A stretch of DNA of 48,400 bases from positions 261,068 to 309,467 of the forward strand of contig NZ_LMSS01000001.1 of NCBI RefSeq assembly GCF_001429605.1, read 5' to 3'. Shown here one piece after another: positions 17,349 through 26,146 of the stretch. Position 1 is the stretch's first letter; each line of letters begins with the position of its first letter. Position numbers and translations under genes: made by a program. The stretch comes from Phycicoccus sp. Soil802. GTDB taxonomy: Bacteria; Actinomycetota; Actinomycetes; Actinomycetales; Dermatophilaceae. The notes beneath the pieces are model-generated. The model was given only the letters and a program-made list of their open reading frames with translations, was not told the DNA's origin and ran no database searches.

Positions 17349-18790
17349 ACCGCCACCTGTCCGACCTGCCCGGCGAGGGAGAGCAGCGCGACCCCGTCGC
17401 CGACTTCTTCGCCCGCGAGCGAGCCGACATCCGCGACCTGCCGGCCGGCGCCGACCGCTGGGAGTCGATCGTCGTCGAGGCGCGCCGTCCGGTGCGCCGC
17501 AGCTGGCTGCCCTACCTCGCGGGTGCCGCGGCTGTCGTCGTGGCCGCCGGCGTGGTGTGGGGGAACGGGCGAGGGCCCGGCACCGAGCAGGCCGCCAACC
17601 CCGCCAGCAGCACGGCGTCCGTCTCGACCGAGACGGTGGCCACCGACAGCCCGAAGGTGGGCGGCCCGTCCGCCACCGGCACTCCCTCGAGCGGGCTCAC
17701 CACTCCTTCGACGCCGGCCCCGCTGCCCGTCCCCAACAGCTTCGACGTCGTGTCCATGACCAATGCCGGTGGGAAGCACCTGTTCGGCCTCGGGAAAGCC
17801 ACCTGCCCGAAGGGGGCCTGCACCGCCGTCATCGGGTCGGACGACGACGGGGCCACCTGGACCACCCGAGCCTCGTTCACGACGCTGACCAGTCCCGGCC
17901 CGCTCGCCACCCCAGCAGCGCCCAACCAGTTGGTCGGCATCCGCTTCGCCGACCCGGAGACCGGTTTCGTGTACGGCAGCGCGACCATGCGAACCGTGGA
18001 CGGCGGGCGCAGCTGGAAGCCAATGGACGTTGGCGGCCGAACCGTCCTCTCGCTGGAGACGGACGGGTCGACGGTCTGGATGGTCACGGCCGCCAAGTGC
18101 CAGCGAGCCGACTCGGGGAGCGCGAGAGGCTGCTCCGGTCTCGACGTCAGGTCGCTCGACGTCACGGCCAGCGCCCCGCAGCAGACGCAGTCGCTCAACG
18201 TGTCGCAGCCAGTGGAGTCGGCCTGGCTGAGCATGGACGGCGCCGACGCCTACGTCAGCGTGTCCTACCTCGACCAGACCACCCACACGCCGCCACGCCG
18301 CGTCTCGGGCAAGCCGGTGACGCTGGTCCGCCCGCAAGGCTGCCAGGAGGCCGGTGGCCTCTGGGTCTGGGGCACGGCCAACCGCAAGGGCGGGCTGGTC
18401 GCGGTGTGCCAGATCGGTGACGCGCACGCCTCGTACGGCGTGGCGACCTCGACCGATCGCGGAGCCACCTGGTCCGACGCCAGGATCGCCCGGGGGCTGG
18501 GCTCCACCCAGCCGACGGGGGTGTGGCTGACCGCCGTCGACCTCGATCGCTTCGTCGCGGTGTCGCAGGGCTTGCCCACGAGCGCACTTGAGCCCGGCGG
18601 CGCTCCCACCCTCATGGCCAGCGGCGACAGCGGCGGGACCTGGACCCGTCCGAAGACCGCGCCCGGCGGCGCCACCGAGTGGGTCGGAGCGGCCGGAGGG
18701 GGCCTCGTCTACGCCCTCGGCGGTGGTCGGTCCTACTGGGTGAGCCACGACTCGGGCGCGACGTTCGAGCAGGTCCAGCTCCGCAGGTAG
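17345..18790 (+). CDS. membrane-anchored Asp-box (BNR) propeller protein, possible anti-sigma factor
   Basis: A 481-residue protein. Residues 1-53 are cytoplasmic and charged, 54-72 form one membrane helix (LPYLAGAAAVVVAAGVVW), 75-130 are a Ser/Thr/Pro-rich linker, and the rest is extracellular. The outer part holds five Asp-box motifs (S-x-D-x-G-x-T/S-W/F): SDDDGATW near 165, TVDGGRSW near 217, STDRGATW near 369, SGDSGGTW near 426 and SHDSGATF near 467. Such motifs mark beta-propellers of the sialidase/BNR type. The overlap with the sigma gene places it where an anti-sigma factor is expected. The N-terminus lacks the HxxxCxxC zinc motif of ZAS anti-sigma domains, so the mechanism would be different. 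Confidence 0.8.
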   Translation: MNRHLSDLPGEGEQRDPVADFFARERADIRDLPAGADRWESIVVEARRPVRRSWLPYLAGAAAVVVAAGVVWGNGRGPGTEQAANPASSTASVSTETVATDSPKVGGPSATGTPSSGLTTPSTPAPLPVPNSFDVVSMTNAGGKHLFGLGKATCPKGACTAVIGSDDDGATWTTRASFTTLTSPGPLATPAAPNQLVGIRFADPETGFVYGSATMRTVDGGRSWKPMDVGGRTVLSLETDGSTVWMVTAAKCQRADSGSARGCSGLDVRSLDVTASAPQQTQSLNVSQPVESAWLSMDGADAYVSVSYLDQTTHTPPRRVSGKPVTLVRPQGCQEAGGLWVWGTANRKGGLVAVCQIGDAHASYGVATSTDRGATWSDARIARGLGSTQPTGVWLTAVDLDRFVAVSQGLPTSALEPGGAPTLMASGDSGGTWTRPKTAPGGATEWVGAAGGGLVYALGGGRSYWVSHDSGATFEQVQLRR

Positions 18791-18855
18791 ACCAACCGGT
18801 CCGCGGGGGCGGGTCAGCCGGTCCGGGGACAACCGGACGTGACATGCTTTCGGCC

Positions 18856-21522
18856 ATGAGCGAGGCCTCGGCGCTTCCCGCCGGCTACCCGGTGCTGTGG
18901 GAGGCCGACGTCGTCCTGCGAGACGGGTCGGTGGCCCACCTGCGACCGATCACGCCGAGCGACGTCGACGCCGTGCACCGGTTCCACGCCGGCCAGTCGG
19001 CCGAGTCGATCTACATGCGCTTCTTCGCGCCCCTGCGCCAGCTCAGCGACCGCGACGTCACCCGGTTCACCAACGTCGACTACCACGACCGGGTGGCCCT
19101 GGTGGCGACCGTTCGCGGCGACATCATCGGGATCGGGCGCTACGACCGGATCACGCCGACCAGCGCGGAGGTGGCCTTCAACATCTCCGACAGCTACCAG
19201 GGCCGGGGGATCGGCTCGGTGCTGCTCGAGCACCTCGCCGTGATCGCGTGGGAGTCGGGGGTGGAGGAGTTCACCGCCGAGGTGCTCCCGCAGAACCGCA
19301 AGATGATCTCGGTCTTCTCCGACGCCGGCTACGAGGTGAGCCGGCGCTTCGAGGACGGCGTCGTCTCGCTGACCTTCCAGATCAAGCCGACCGAGCGCTC
19401 CGAGGCGGTTCGGCTGTCCCGCGAGCACCGCGCCGAGTCGGTCAGCATGCACTCGGTGCTCTTCCCCGACTCGATCGCCGTGGTCGGGGCGAGCCGCCGG
19501 CCGGAGTCGATCGGCCACCACATCCTGTCCAACATCCTCGCCGCCGACTTCAACGGCGCCGTCCACGCGGTCAACCGCGAGGCCATGGAGGTGCTCGGGC
19601 TGCCGGCCCACGCGCGGGTCTCCGAGATCCCCGACGACGTCGACCTCGCGGTGGTCGCGGTCCCGGCCGAGGAGGTCCTCGACGTCGTGGCCGACTGTGC
19701 CGAGGCGGGGGTGAAGACGCTGCTCGTGGTCAGCGCCGGCTTCGCCGAGTCCGGGCCCGACGGCGCGGACCTCCAGTCGAAGCTGCTCACCGCCGCGCGG
19801 GAGTCCGGGATGCGGGTGCTCGGCCCGAACTCGTTCGGGGTGATCAACAACGACCCAGCAGTGCGGCTCAACGCGTCGCTGGCGCCCGAGCTGCCGCCAC
19901 CGGGACGGTTGGGCCTGTTCGCCCAGAGCGGGGCCCTGGGCATCGCGGTGCTCGCGTCGGCCGCCCGCCGCGGCCTCGGCATCTCCGTCTTCGCCTCCGC
20001 CGGCAACCGGGTCGACGTCTCGGGCAACGACTTCATGCAGTACTGGATCGACGACGACAGCACCGACGCGGTCGGCCTCTACCTCGAGTCGATGGGCAAC
20101 CCCCGCAAGTTCTCCCGCATCGCCCGGCGGCTCGCCTCCACCAAGCCCGTGATCGTCGTGAAGTCCGGGGTGTCGTCCTACGGCGTCCCCCCTGGCCACC
20201 GCGCGCGACACACCCGGATCCGGCCCGAGGCCTTCGACGCCATGCTGCGGCAGGCCGGCGTGATCCGGGTCGAGAACGTGCACCAGATGTTCGACGTCGC
20301 GCAGCTGGTGGTCCACCAGCCGCTGCCCCAGGGCAACCGGGTGGCCATCATCGGCAACTCCGACGCGTTGGGCGCGCTGAGCGCGGAGGCGTGCGTCAGC
20401 TGGGGCCTGCAGGTCGCCCACGGACCGGTCTCCCTGCCGAGCGACGCGAGCGGTGAACGCTTCGCCGAGGCGCTCGCCGACGCCTTCGCCGACCCCGAGG
20501 TCGACAGTGTCCTGACCTGCTTCATCCCACCCCTGGTGACCCTCGACGAGGACGTCGCGATCGCCGTGCGCGACGCCGCCATGAAGCACGAGAAGCCTTG
20601 CCTCGCAACGTTCCTCGGCATGCGCGGAGTCCTCGAGCGGCTGTCCGGCACGACCGACGACGGACGCACCACGGTGGTCCCCGCCTATGCCATGCCCGAG
20701 GACGCCGTCCGCGCCCTGGCCGCAGCGACGAGGTATGCCGAGTGGCGGGCTCGCGACCGCGGCATACCGGTGCTCCCGGTCGGGATCGACCGCGAGGCCG
20801 CCGAGGCGTTCGTCGAGCGGATCCTCGAGGAGACGCCCGAAGGGCGGCGGTTGACGCTGCAGGAGGTCACCGAGCTGCTGGCCACCTACGGGATCGAGGT
20901 CTGGGGCAGCGTGCCCGCCCGCACCGTCGACGAGGCGGTGACCGCCGCGGAGGCGATCGGCTACCCGGTCGTGATCAAGTCGGTGGCGCCCCTCATGCGG
21001 CACTCCCCGGGGCTGAGTGGGATCCGGGTCGACCTGCGGTCGGAGGCGCAGCTGCGGGAGGCGTTCGAGGGGCTCAACGAGCGACTGGCGCCGATGTCGG
21101 CCAACACCTTCGTCATCCAGCGGATGGCCACGCCGGGGGTGTCGTGCGTGGTCCGCTCCGACGAGGACCCCCTCTTCGGCCCGGTCGTGTCGTTCAGCAT
21201 CGCGGGACCACCCACCGAGCTGCTCGGCGACATCGGGCACCGGATCCCGCCGTTGACGGACGTGGACGTCTCCGACCTCATCTCGTCGGTGAAGGCGTCG
21301 CCGATGCTGCACGGGCACCGTGGTGCGGCGCCGGTCCACCGCGCGGCGCTCGCCGACCTCATCGCCCGCGTGTCGGTGCTGGCCGACAACCTGCCGGAGG
21401 TGGGCAGTCTCGTGCTCAACCCGGTCAACGCACACGTCGGGGGAGTCGACGTGCTCGGCGCCGAGGTCACCCTGGCCCCGACCCCACGCCGCAAGGACCA
21501 GGCTCGCCGCACGCTGACCTAG
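18856..21522 (+). CDS. GNAT acetyltransferase fused to NDP-forming acyl-CoA synthetase-like domains (Pat type)
   Basis: An 888-residue fusion. The N-terminal GNAT domain (about residues 25-170) has the acetyl-CoA loop DSYQGRGIGSVLLEHL. A CoA-binding Rossmann domain follows (FPDSIAVVGASRRPESIGHH), then succinyl-CoA ligase-like domains and a C-terminal ATP-grasp domain (LLATYGIEVWGSVPARTVDEA onward, with YPVVIKSV). E. coli PatZ has the reverse order, with GNAT last; GNAT first is known from Streptomyces Pat proteins. These enzymes acetylate lysines of acyl-CoA synthetases. Where active acyl-CoA synthetases have SHTG, this protein reads ARHTR, so synthetase activity is doubtful. An ATG at 18844 is an alternative start. 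Confidence 0.87.
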   Translation: MSEASALPAGYPVLWEADVVLRDGSVAHLRPITPSDVDAVHRFHAGQSAESIYMRFFAPLRQLSDRDVTRFTNVDYHDRVALVATVRGDIIGIGRYDRITPTSAEVAFNISDSYQGRGIGSVLLEHLAVIAWESGVEEFTAEVLPQNRKMISVFSDAGYEVSRRFEDGVVSLTFQIKPTERSEAVRLSREHRAESVSMHSVLFPDSIAVVGASRRPESIGHHILSNILAADFNGAVHAVNREAMEVLGLPAHARVSEIPDDVDLAVVAVPAEEVLDVVADCAEAGVKTLLVVSAGFAESGPDGADLQSKLLTAARESGMRVLGPNSFGVINNDPAVRLNASLAPELPPPGRLGLFAQSGALGIAVLASAARRGLGISVFASAGNRVDVSGNDFMQYWIDDDSTDAVGLYLESMGNPRKFSRIARRLASTKPVIVVKSGVSSYGVPPGHRARHTRIRPEAFDAMLRQAGVIRVENVHQMFDVAQLVVHQPLPQGNRVAIIGNSDALGALSAEACVSWGLQVAHGPVSLPSDASGERFAEALADAFADPEVDSVLTCFIPPLVTLDEDVAIAVRDAAMKHEKPCLATFLGMRGVLERLSGTTDDGRTTVVPAYAMPEDAVRALAAATRYAEWRARDRGIPVLPVGIDREAAEAFVERILEETPEGRRLTLQEVTELLATYGIEVWGSVPARTVDEAVTAAEAIGYPVVIKSVAPLMRHSPGLSGIRVDLRSEAQLREAFEGLNERLAPMSANTFVIQRMATPGVSCVVRSDEDPLFGPVVSFSIAGPPTELLGDIGHRIPPLTDVDVSDLISSVKASPMLHGHRGAAPVHRAALADLIARVSVLADNLPEVGSLVLNPVNAHVGGVDVLGAEVTLAPTPRRKDQARRTLT

Positions 21523-21561
21523 CCGACCTGGCCGGAGCGCCACCCGTCGGGCTAGGGCAAG

Positions 21562-22206
21562 ATGGGACGCATGGGCTCCACCTCCTCGCACGATGCTTCA
21601 GCACGCAGGGCCTCGCCTGATGGCATTGCTGCACCCCTCATCCCCCTCCCGGTCGACCTGACGCGGGAGATCGAGCGGGCCGGCTACTACCCCGCACTCG
21701 TGGCGGACGTCGTCCAGGCCGCGCTCGGCTCCGAGGAGGTCGTGTCACACCTCGTGCACCAGGAGACGACGTTCGACCACGACGTCGTCCGTCGGCACAT
21801 CACGGTGCTGGCCCTGACCGCTACCCGGCTGGTCATCGCCCACGCCGACGACCACACCGACGAGCGACCCGGCCACGAGGACGTCGCGACCGCCACGACC
21901 GAGAGCGTGCCCCTGTCTGCGGTGCGCGGCGTGATGATCACGCACGTCGTCGCACGCCCGCAGGAGTACCAGCCGGGGTCGCTCGGACGCGAGATCACCC
22001 TGACGCTGGGCTGGGGGGCGGTCAGCCGGATCGACCTGATGCCCGCCACCTGCGCCGACCCCGACTGTGACGCCGACCACGGCTACGAGGGCAGCGTCGC
22101 CTCCGACGACATCTCACTGCGGATCAGCGCCGACGCCGAGGGCGAGGCGGCCCTGCAGCACGCCCTGGGGTTTGCGCGCGAGCTCTCGGCGAGCATCGGC
22201 AGCTGA
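21562..22206 (+). CDS. DUF5998 family protein
   Basis: A 214-residue soluble protein. Its core (LTREIERAGYYPALVADVVQAALGSEEVVSHLVHQETTFD, then HITVLALTATRLVIAHADDH) matches the actinobacterial family DUF5998 as I know it. A CADPDCDADHGYEG segment near residue 165 could bind a metal. The function is unknown. In Streptomyces it also lies beside the phosphodiesterase gene and near parE, so the neighbourhood is conserved. The start may be the ATG at 21571 instead. Confidence 0.8.
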   Translation: MGRMGSTSSHDASARRASPDGIAAPLIPLPVDLTREIERAGYYPALVADVVQAALGSEEVVSHLVHQETTFDHDVVRRHITVLALTATRLVIAHADDHTDERPGHEDVATATTESVPLSAVRGVMITHVVARPQEYQPGSLGREITLTLGWGAVSRIDLMPATCADPDCDADHGYEGSVASDDISLRISADAEGEAALQHALGFARELSASIGS

Positions 22207-22300
22207 GGTGCGTCGCGCCAGCGGTCCGTCCCCTCTCCACCCGACTGACCCGACCGTTGCGGCCAGAACGCTCGACCTGACCCCGGCGACCCGCTAGCCG

Positions 22301-23449
22301 ATGCCCCACGACGGTCTGCTCCCACCCCGCTACGACCAGTCCGGTCTCGCCGGGGTGCTGCCGGCCGTCGCCGCCAGCCTGGGCGTCCAGCACTATGCCG
22401 GTCCCGGTCACCTGCAGTTGCCGGAGGCGCGGCGCGCGGTCGTCGTCCTCGTGGACGGGCTGGGTTACGAGCTGATCCGTCGGCGCGGTGGCCATGCCCC
22501 CTTCCTGCGCTCGCTCCTGCCCGCCGCCCACCGGATCACGGCCGGGTTCCCGGCCACGACCGCCACCTCGATGGGCACGTTCGGCACCGGACTTCCGCCC
22601 GGCTCGCACGGTCTGCTGGGCTACGAGGTGCTGGTGCCGGGCGAGGACCGGCTGGTCAACGAGCTGTCCTGGGAGGACGGTCCCGACCCCGTCGCCTGGC
22701 AGCCGCAGCAGACCGTCTTCGAGGTCGCCGAAGCTGCCGGGGTGGCCGTCACCCGCATCGGCCCGGGGTTCTTCGACGGGTCCGGGTTGACCCGAGCAGC
22801 CCTACGGGGTGGGAGCTTTCGCGCCGCGGACACCCTCGCCGACCGGGTCGACGCGAGCCTGGCGGCGGTGCGGGCCGGCGCCCGGTCGCTGGTCTACCTC
22901 TACTGGGGCGAGCTCGACAAGGTGGGGCACGTGCACGGCTGCCAGTCGTGGGAGTGGGGCGACGAGCTCGAGGCGATCGATGCCGAGCTCGGTCGGCTGG
23001 TGCGCTCGGCGCCCAGCGACACCGCGGTCCACATCACCGCCGACCACGGCATGGTCGACGCCCCGCACGCCCTGCGGATCGACCTGGCCCACGACGCCGA
23101 GCTGGCCGCGGGCATCCGCCACGTCGGCGGGGAGCCGCGCGCCCTGCAGCTCTACTGCGAGGAGGGGGCGGCCGCCGACGTCGCCCAGACCTGGGCCGAC
23201 CGGGTGGGGGAGCGAGCCTGGATCCGCACCCGCGAGGAGGCCACCCGCGAGGGGTGGTTCGGTCCGGTCAGCGAGGTCAACCGGGCCCGCATCGGTGACC
23301 TCGTCGTGGCGATGCGCGACAACTTCGCCATCGTCGACTCGCGCCGGGCTCGTCCGCAGCTGCTCGCCCTGCTCGGTCTGCACGGATCCCTGACCCCCGA
23401 GGAGTCCGCCGTGCCGTGGTTCCACGTCCCGGCGCGGGACAACGCCTAG
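22301..23449 (+). CDS. nucleotide pyrophosphatase/phosphodiesterase family protein
   Basis: A 382-residue enzyme of the alkaline phosphatase superfamily. Metal and nucleophile motifs are present: VVVLVDGLGYEL (first metal Asp), GFPATTATSMGTFGTG (nucleophile Thr/Ser in the NPP pattern), YLYWGELDKVGHVHG (Asp and His ligands) and ITADHGMVD (Asp-His ligands). No signal peptide is seen, so it is probably cytoplasmic. The substrate is unknown. The stop codon TAG also forms the first three bases of the -10 box of tdk. Confidence 0.87.
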   Translation: MPHDGLLPPRYDQSGLAGVLPAVAASLGVQHYAGPGHLQLPEARRAVVVLVDGLGYELIRRRGGHAPFLRSLLPAAHRITAGFPATTATSMGTFGTGLPPGSHGLLGYEVLVPGEDRLVNELSWEDGPDPVAWQPQQTVFEVAEAAGVAVTRIGPGFFDGSGLTRAALRGGSFRAADTLADRVDASLAAVRAGARSLVYLYWGELDKVGHVHGCQSWEWGDELEAIDAELGRLVRSAPSDTAVHITADHGMVDAPHALRIDLAHDAELAAGIRHVGGEPRALQLYCEEGAAADVAQTWADRVGERAWIRTREEATREGWFGPVSEVNRARIGDLVVAMRDNFAIVDSRRARPQLLALLGLHGSLTPEESAVPWFHVPARDNA

Positions 23450-23452
23450 GGT
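23447..23452 (+). promoter_or_regulatory. -10 box of a predicted leaderless tdk promoter
   Basis: TAGGGT fits TANNNT and ends eight bases before the GTG start of tdk. This distance puts the transcription start at or next to the start codon. Its first three bases are the stop codon of the preceding gene. Confidence 0.5.
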
Positions 23453-23460
23453 GTCCTCTC

Positions 23461-24135
23461 GTGGCTGAGCTCGTCTTCTTCTCCGGGACCATGGACTGCG
23501 GCAAGTCGACCCTTGCGCTCCAGATGGACCACAACCACCAGGCGCGGGGTCGGTCGGGCCTGATCTACACCAAGCTCGACCGCGCCGGCAGCGACGTGCT
23601 GTCGTCCCGGCTGGGCCTGTCGACCGCCGCCCACGAGGTCAGCGACGACCTCGACTTCTGGGAGGCCGTCGTCGAGCACGCGACCAGTGGGCTGCGGGTC
23701 GACTACCTCATCTGCGACGAGGTGCAGTTCTACACCCCCGAGCAGGTCGAACAGCTCGCGAAGCTGGTCGACGAGATGGGCATCGACGTGTTCGCGTTCG
23801 GCATCACCGCCGACTTCCGCACCCAGCTGTTCCCCGGGTCGCGCCGGATGATCGAGCTGGCCGACCGGGTCTCGGTGCTGCAGGTCGAGGCCCTGTGCTG
23901 GTGTGGCCGCCGCGCCACCCACAACGCCCGGGTGGTCGACGGGGTGATGGTGGTCGAGGGTGAGCAGGTCGTCGTCGGCGACACCAAGCCCGGCACCGAG
24001 ACGCTCGTGGAGTACGAGGTGCTGTGCCGCCGGCACTTCATGCGGCGGATGAACTCGGCCGCCGCGCGGGCCGCGGCCACCTCACCGGACGTGCTGCCGT
24101 TCGACCTCGACGTCTGCCCGGTGCCGCAGGGCTAG
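23461..24135 (+). CDS. tdk: thymidine kinase
   Basis: A 224-residue salvage enzyme that phosphorylates thymidine with ATP. The P-loop is SGTMDCGKSTLAL near residue 8, the Walker B-like DEVQFY near residue 88, and the lasso region lies near residue 160. Zinc-binding cysteines are visible as LCWCGRRATHN and, later, CRRHF. The length fits type II thymidine kinases. It has a predicted leaderless promoter. Many actinobacteria lack tdk. Confidence 0.93.
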   Translation: MAELVFFSGTMDCGKSTLALQMDHNHQARGRSGLIYTKLDRAGSDVLSSRLGLSTAAHEVSDDLDFWEAVVEHATSGLRVDYLICDEVQFYTPEQVEQLAKLVDEMGIDVFAFGITADFRTQLFPGSRRMIELADRVSVLQVEALCWCGRRATHNARVVDGVMVVEGEQVVVGDTKPGTETLVEYEVLCRRHFMRRMNSAAARAAATSPDVLPFDLDVCPVPQG

Positions 24136-24162
24136 TCGAACCGGCGTCGTGTCGGGCGTCGG

Positions 24163-25365
24163 CTAGTCGCGGGGCTTGGCCCCGAACATGACGTCGTCCC
24201 AGCTGGGCACGCTGCGGCGCGCGGACTTCTTGCCCGAACCCGCAGCAGGACGGTGGGTCGGCTCATCCTCGGCAGGCGGCTCGGGCGTCGCCCCGACCTC
24301 CGGCTCGCTCTCGTGCGGGTCGTCTGCTGCATCACTCGGCGGCGAGCCCTGCGGCGAGCCCTGGGGCTGGGCCGGGGGCTCGGCTGGGGGCTCCGGCGCC
24401 GCTGGCAGCACGTCGTGCCCGACGGAGCCGTCCTCGGGGCCTTCGTCGAGGGGGTGCGGGCCACGGGCCGCCGGGGGAGGCGGCATGGACTCGGGGTCGT
24501 AGGCCAGGTCCTCGAGGGGCAGCGCGTCATCGCGCGGGGTGTCGTCGCCGGGGGTCTGGGTGGCGGGGCTCTTGCGACGACGCGGGCGGCCGCGATGCGA
24601 GGCCCGCTCGCGCATGGCGGACATCAGGTCGAGCGGCTCGTCGTGCGGGCCAGCGGTGGTGGCGGACGAGCGTGCGGCTGCCCGTCGGGCCGAACCCACC
24701 CCGCCCTCGGCCTCGACGTCGTAGACGGTGGTCGCCCGCACCGGGGCGGAGACGAGGTGCGGCGCCGGCAGGGGTGAGCTCGTGCCGGACACGTCCTCCT
24801 CGCTGAGCCACCGCGCCTCGTCGTCGGCCGCCGCGACGGTGCGCGCCTGCACGTCGAAGGACCACCGGGCCTGGCGTTCGCGACCGCCCGCGGGGAAGGT
24901 GAGGATGATCGTCCAGTCGCCCTCCGTGCTGCGAGCCGAGTCCCAGTCCGCCGAGGCGGGGTCCACCCCGCGGCCGGAGAGCCGCTGGCTCACGCGGGCC
25001 GACAGGGTGGGAGCGCTGGCGCCGCCCACCGAGCGACCACGGAGGCGGACGGCACGGGCCAGGCCCGCGACGTACTCGCGCTCGGCGAGGATCGGCCCTT
25101 CGTAGCGTCGGACCTTCTCCACCGGCCAGCCGGACCGCTCAGCGACCTCCTCGGCCGAGAGCCCACCACGGATCAGGGCCTGCACCTCACGCGGCCGCAT
25201 CCCGCCGTCGATCTCGATCTGGAGCTGTCCGAGGCGGGGCCGGTCCCGCCGGGCCGCGGCCCGCAGGGGTTCGTCGAGCTGGACGCGGAAGCGCTCTCCG
25301 TCGGAATCGGACAGCAGCAGGTGCTGGCCGTCCTCCTGCACACCGATCAGCCGCAAATCCCGCAT
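24163..25365 (-). CDS. sepH: septation protein SepH (DUF3071)
   Basis: A 400-residue cell-division protein. The N-terminal DUF3071 domain (MRDLRLIGVQEDGQHLLLSD onward) includes a helix-turn-helix-like segment around MRPREVQALIRGGLSAEEVAERSGWPVEKVRRYEG. A long, acidic, Pro-rich and probably disordered region follows, then the conserved C-terminal peptide PSWDDVMFGAKPR. In Streptomyces and mycobacteria SepH binds FtsZ and promotes its assembly. The ATG at 25365 has GGAG nine bases upstream; ATG at 25371 is only three bases from it. It is divergent from the TRIC channel gene. Confidence 0.92.
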   Translation of the reverse strand: MRDLRLIGVQEDGQHLLLSDSDGERFRVQLDEPLRAAARRDRPRLGQLQIEIDGGMRPREVQALIRGGLSAEEVAERSGWPVEKVRRYEGPILAEREYVAGLARAVRLRGRSVGGASAPTLSARVSQRLSGRGVDPASADWDSARSTEGDWTIILTFPAGGRERQARWSFDVQARTVAAADDEARWLSEEDVSGTSSPLPAPHLVSAPVRATTVYDVEAEGGVGSARRAAARSSATTAGPHDEPLDLMSAMRERASHRGRPRRRKSPATQTPGDDTPRDDALPLEDLAYDPESMPPPPAARGPHPLDEGPEDGSVGHDVLPAAPEPPAEPPAQPQGSPQGSPPSDAADDPHESEPEVGATPEPPAEDEPTHRPAAGSGKKSARRSVPSWDDVMFGAKPRD

Positions 25366-25482
25366 TGCCATCGTCTCCAGTATCGGCATGGTCTCCCGTA
25401 TCGCCCTCGCTCGTGGATCGGGCACCGTGCTGCTGACTCTGCCATCCCCGAGGTCGAGGCGAAAGCGACCACGCCGCAACGG

Positions 25483-25488
25483 TAGTTT
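25483..25488 (+). promoter_or_regulatory. -10 box of the TRIC channel gene
   Basis: TAGTTT ends nine bases before the ATG at 25498 and no ribosome binding site is present, which predicts a leaderless or nearly leaderless mRNA. Confidence 0.45.
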
Positions 25489-25497
25489 TGACTCGCG

Positions 25498-26133
25498 ATG
25501 CTCACCTTCGACGCACACCTCCAGCTGGCCCTCGACCTCGTCGGGGTGTTCGCCTTCGCGCTGTCCGGTGGGCTGGTGGCCGTCAAGAAGCGGCTCGACC
25601 TGTTCGGGGTGCTCGTCCTGTCCGGGGCGGCCGCCCTCGGAGGAGGGGTGATCCGGGACGTCCTCATCGGTGCCCTGCCACCCGTGGGCATCTCCGACTG
25701 GCGGCTGCTGACCTGTTCGCTCGCCGCCGGACTGGTCACCTTCCTCTACCACCCGGGCGTCGAGCGCATCTCCCGCTTCGTCCGCGTGCTCGACGCCGCG
25801 GGCCTGGCCGTCTTCGCCATCGGGGGGTCGCTCAAGGCCCTCGGAGCCGGGATGGACCCGCTCACCTCCGTGTTCGTGGGTGGCATCACCGCAGTCGGCG
25901 GCGGCATCATCCGCGACGTCCTGGCCGGCCAGGTGCCCGAGGTGCTGCGTCGGGAGATGTACGCGCTCCCGGCGCTGCTCGGCTCGATCCTGATGGTCAC
26001 CGCCCACCACTACGACCTCGTCAACTCCTTCACCATCTGGGGGTGTGTCGCACTCGTCTTCGTCATGCGGATGGTGGCGGTCGTCCTCGACGTCCACGCC
26101 CCCAAACCACTGCGCACGGGAGACCTCACATGA
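25498..26133 (+). CDS. trimeric intracellular cation channel (TRIC) family protein
   Basis: A 211-residue membrane protein formed by two homologous repeats, each with a Gly-rich re-entrant motif: LGGGVIRDVLIG near residue 48 and VGGGIIRDVLAG near residue 138. About seven membrane helices are expected. This is the UPF0126/TRIC family, whose bacterial members conduct monovalent cations. The physiological role here is unknown. It is 13 bases upstream of hemH and starts the operon. Confidence 0.9.
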   Translation: MLTFDAHLQLALDLVGVFAFALSGGLVAVKKRLDLFGVLVLSGAAALGGGVIRDVLIGALPPVGISDWRLLTCSLAAGLVTFLYHPGVERISRFVRVLDAAGLAVFAIGGSLKALGAGMDPLTSVFVGGITAVGGGIIRDVLAGQVPEVLRREMYALPALLGSILMVTAHHYDLVNSFTIWGCVALVFVMRMVAVVLDVHAPKPLRTGDLT

Positions 26134-26146
26134 TCGGACCCACCGG

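Noticed and set aside
18814-21591. Open frame of 925 codons antisense to the GNAT/synthetase fusion
   Set aside because: Shadow frame: no motifs, and the fusion protein is intact on the other strand.
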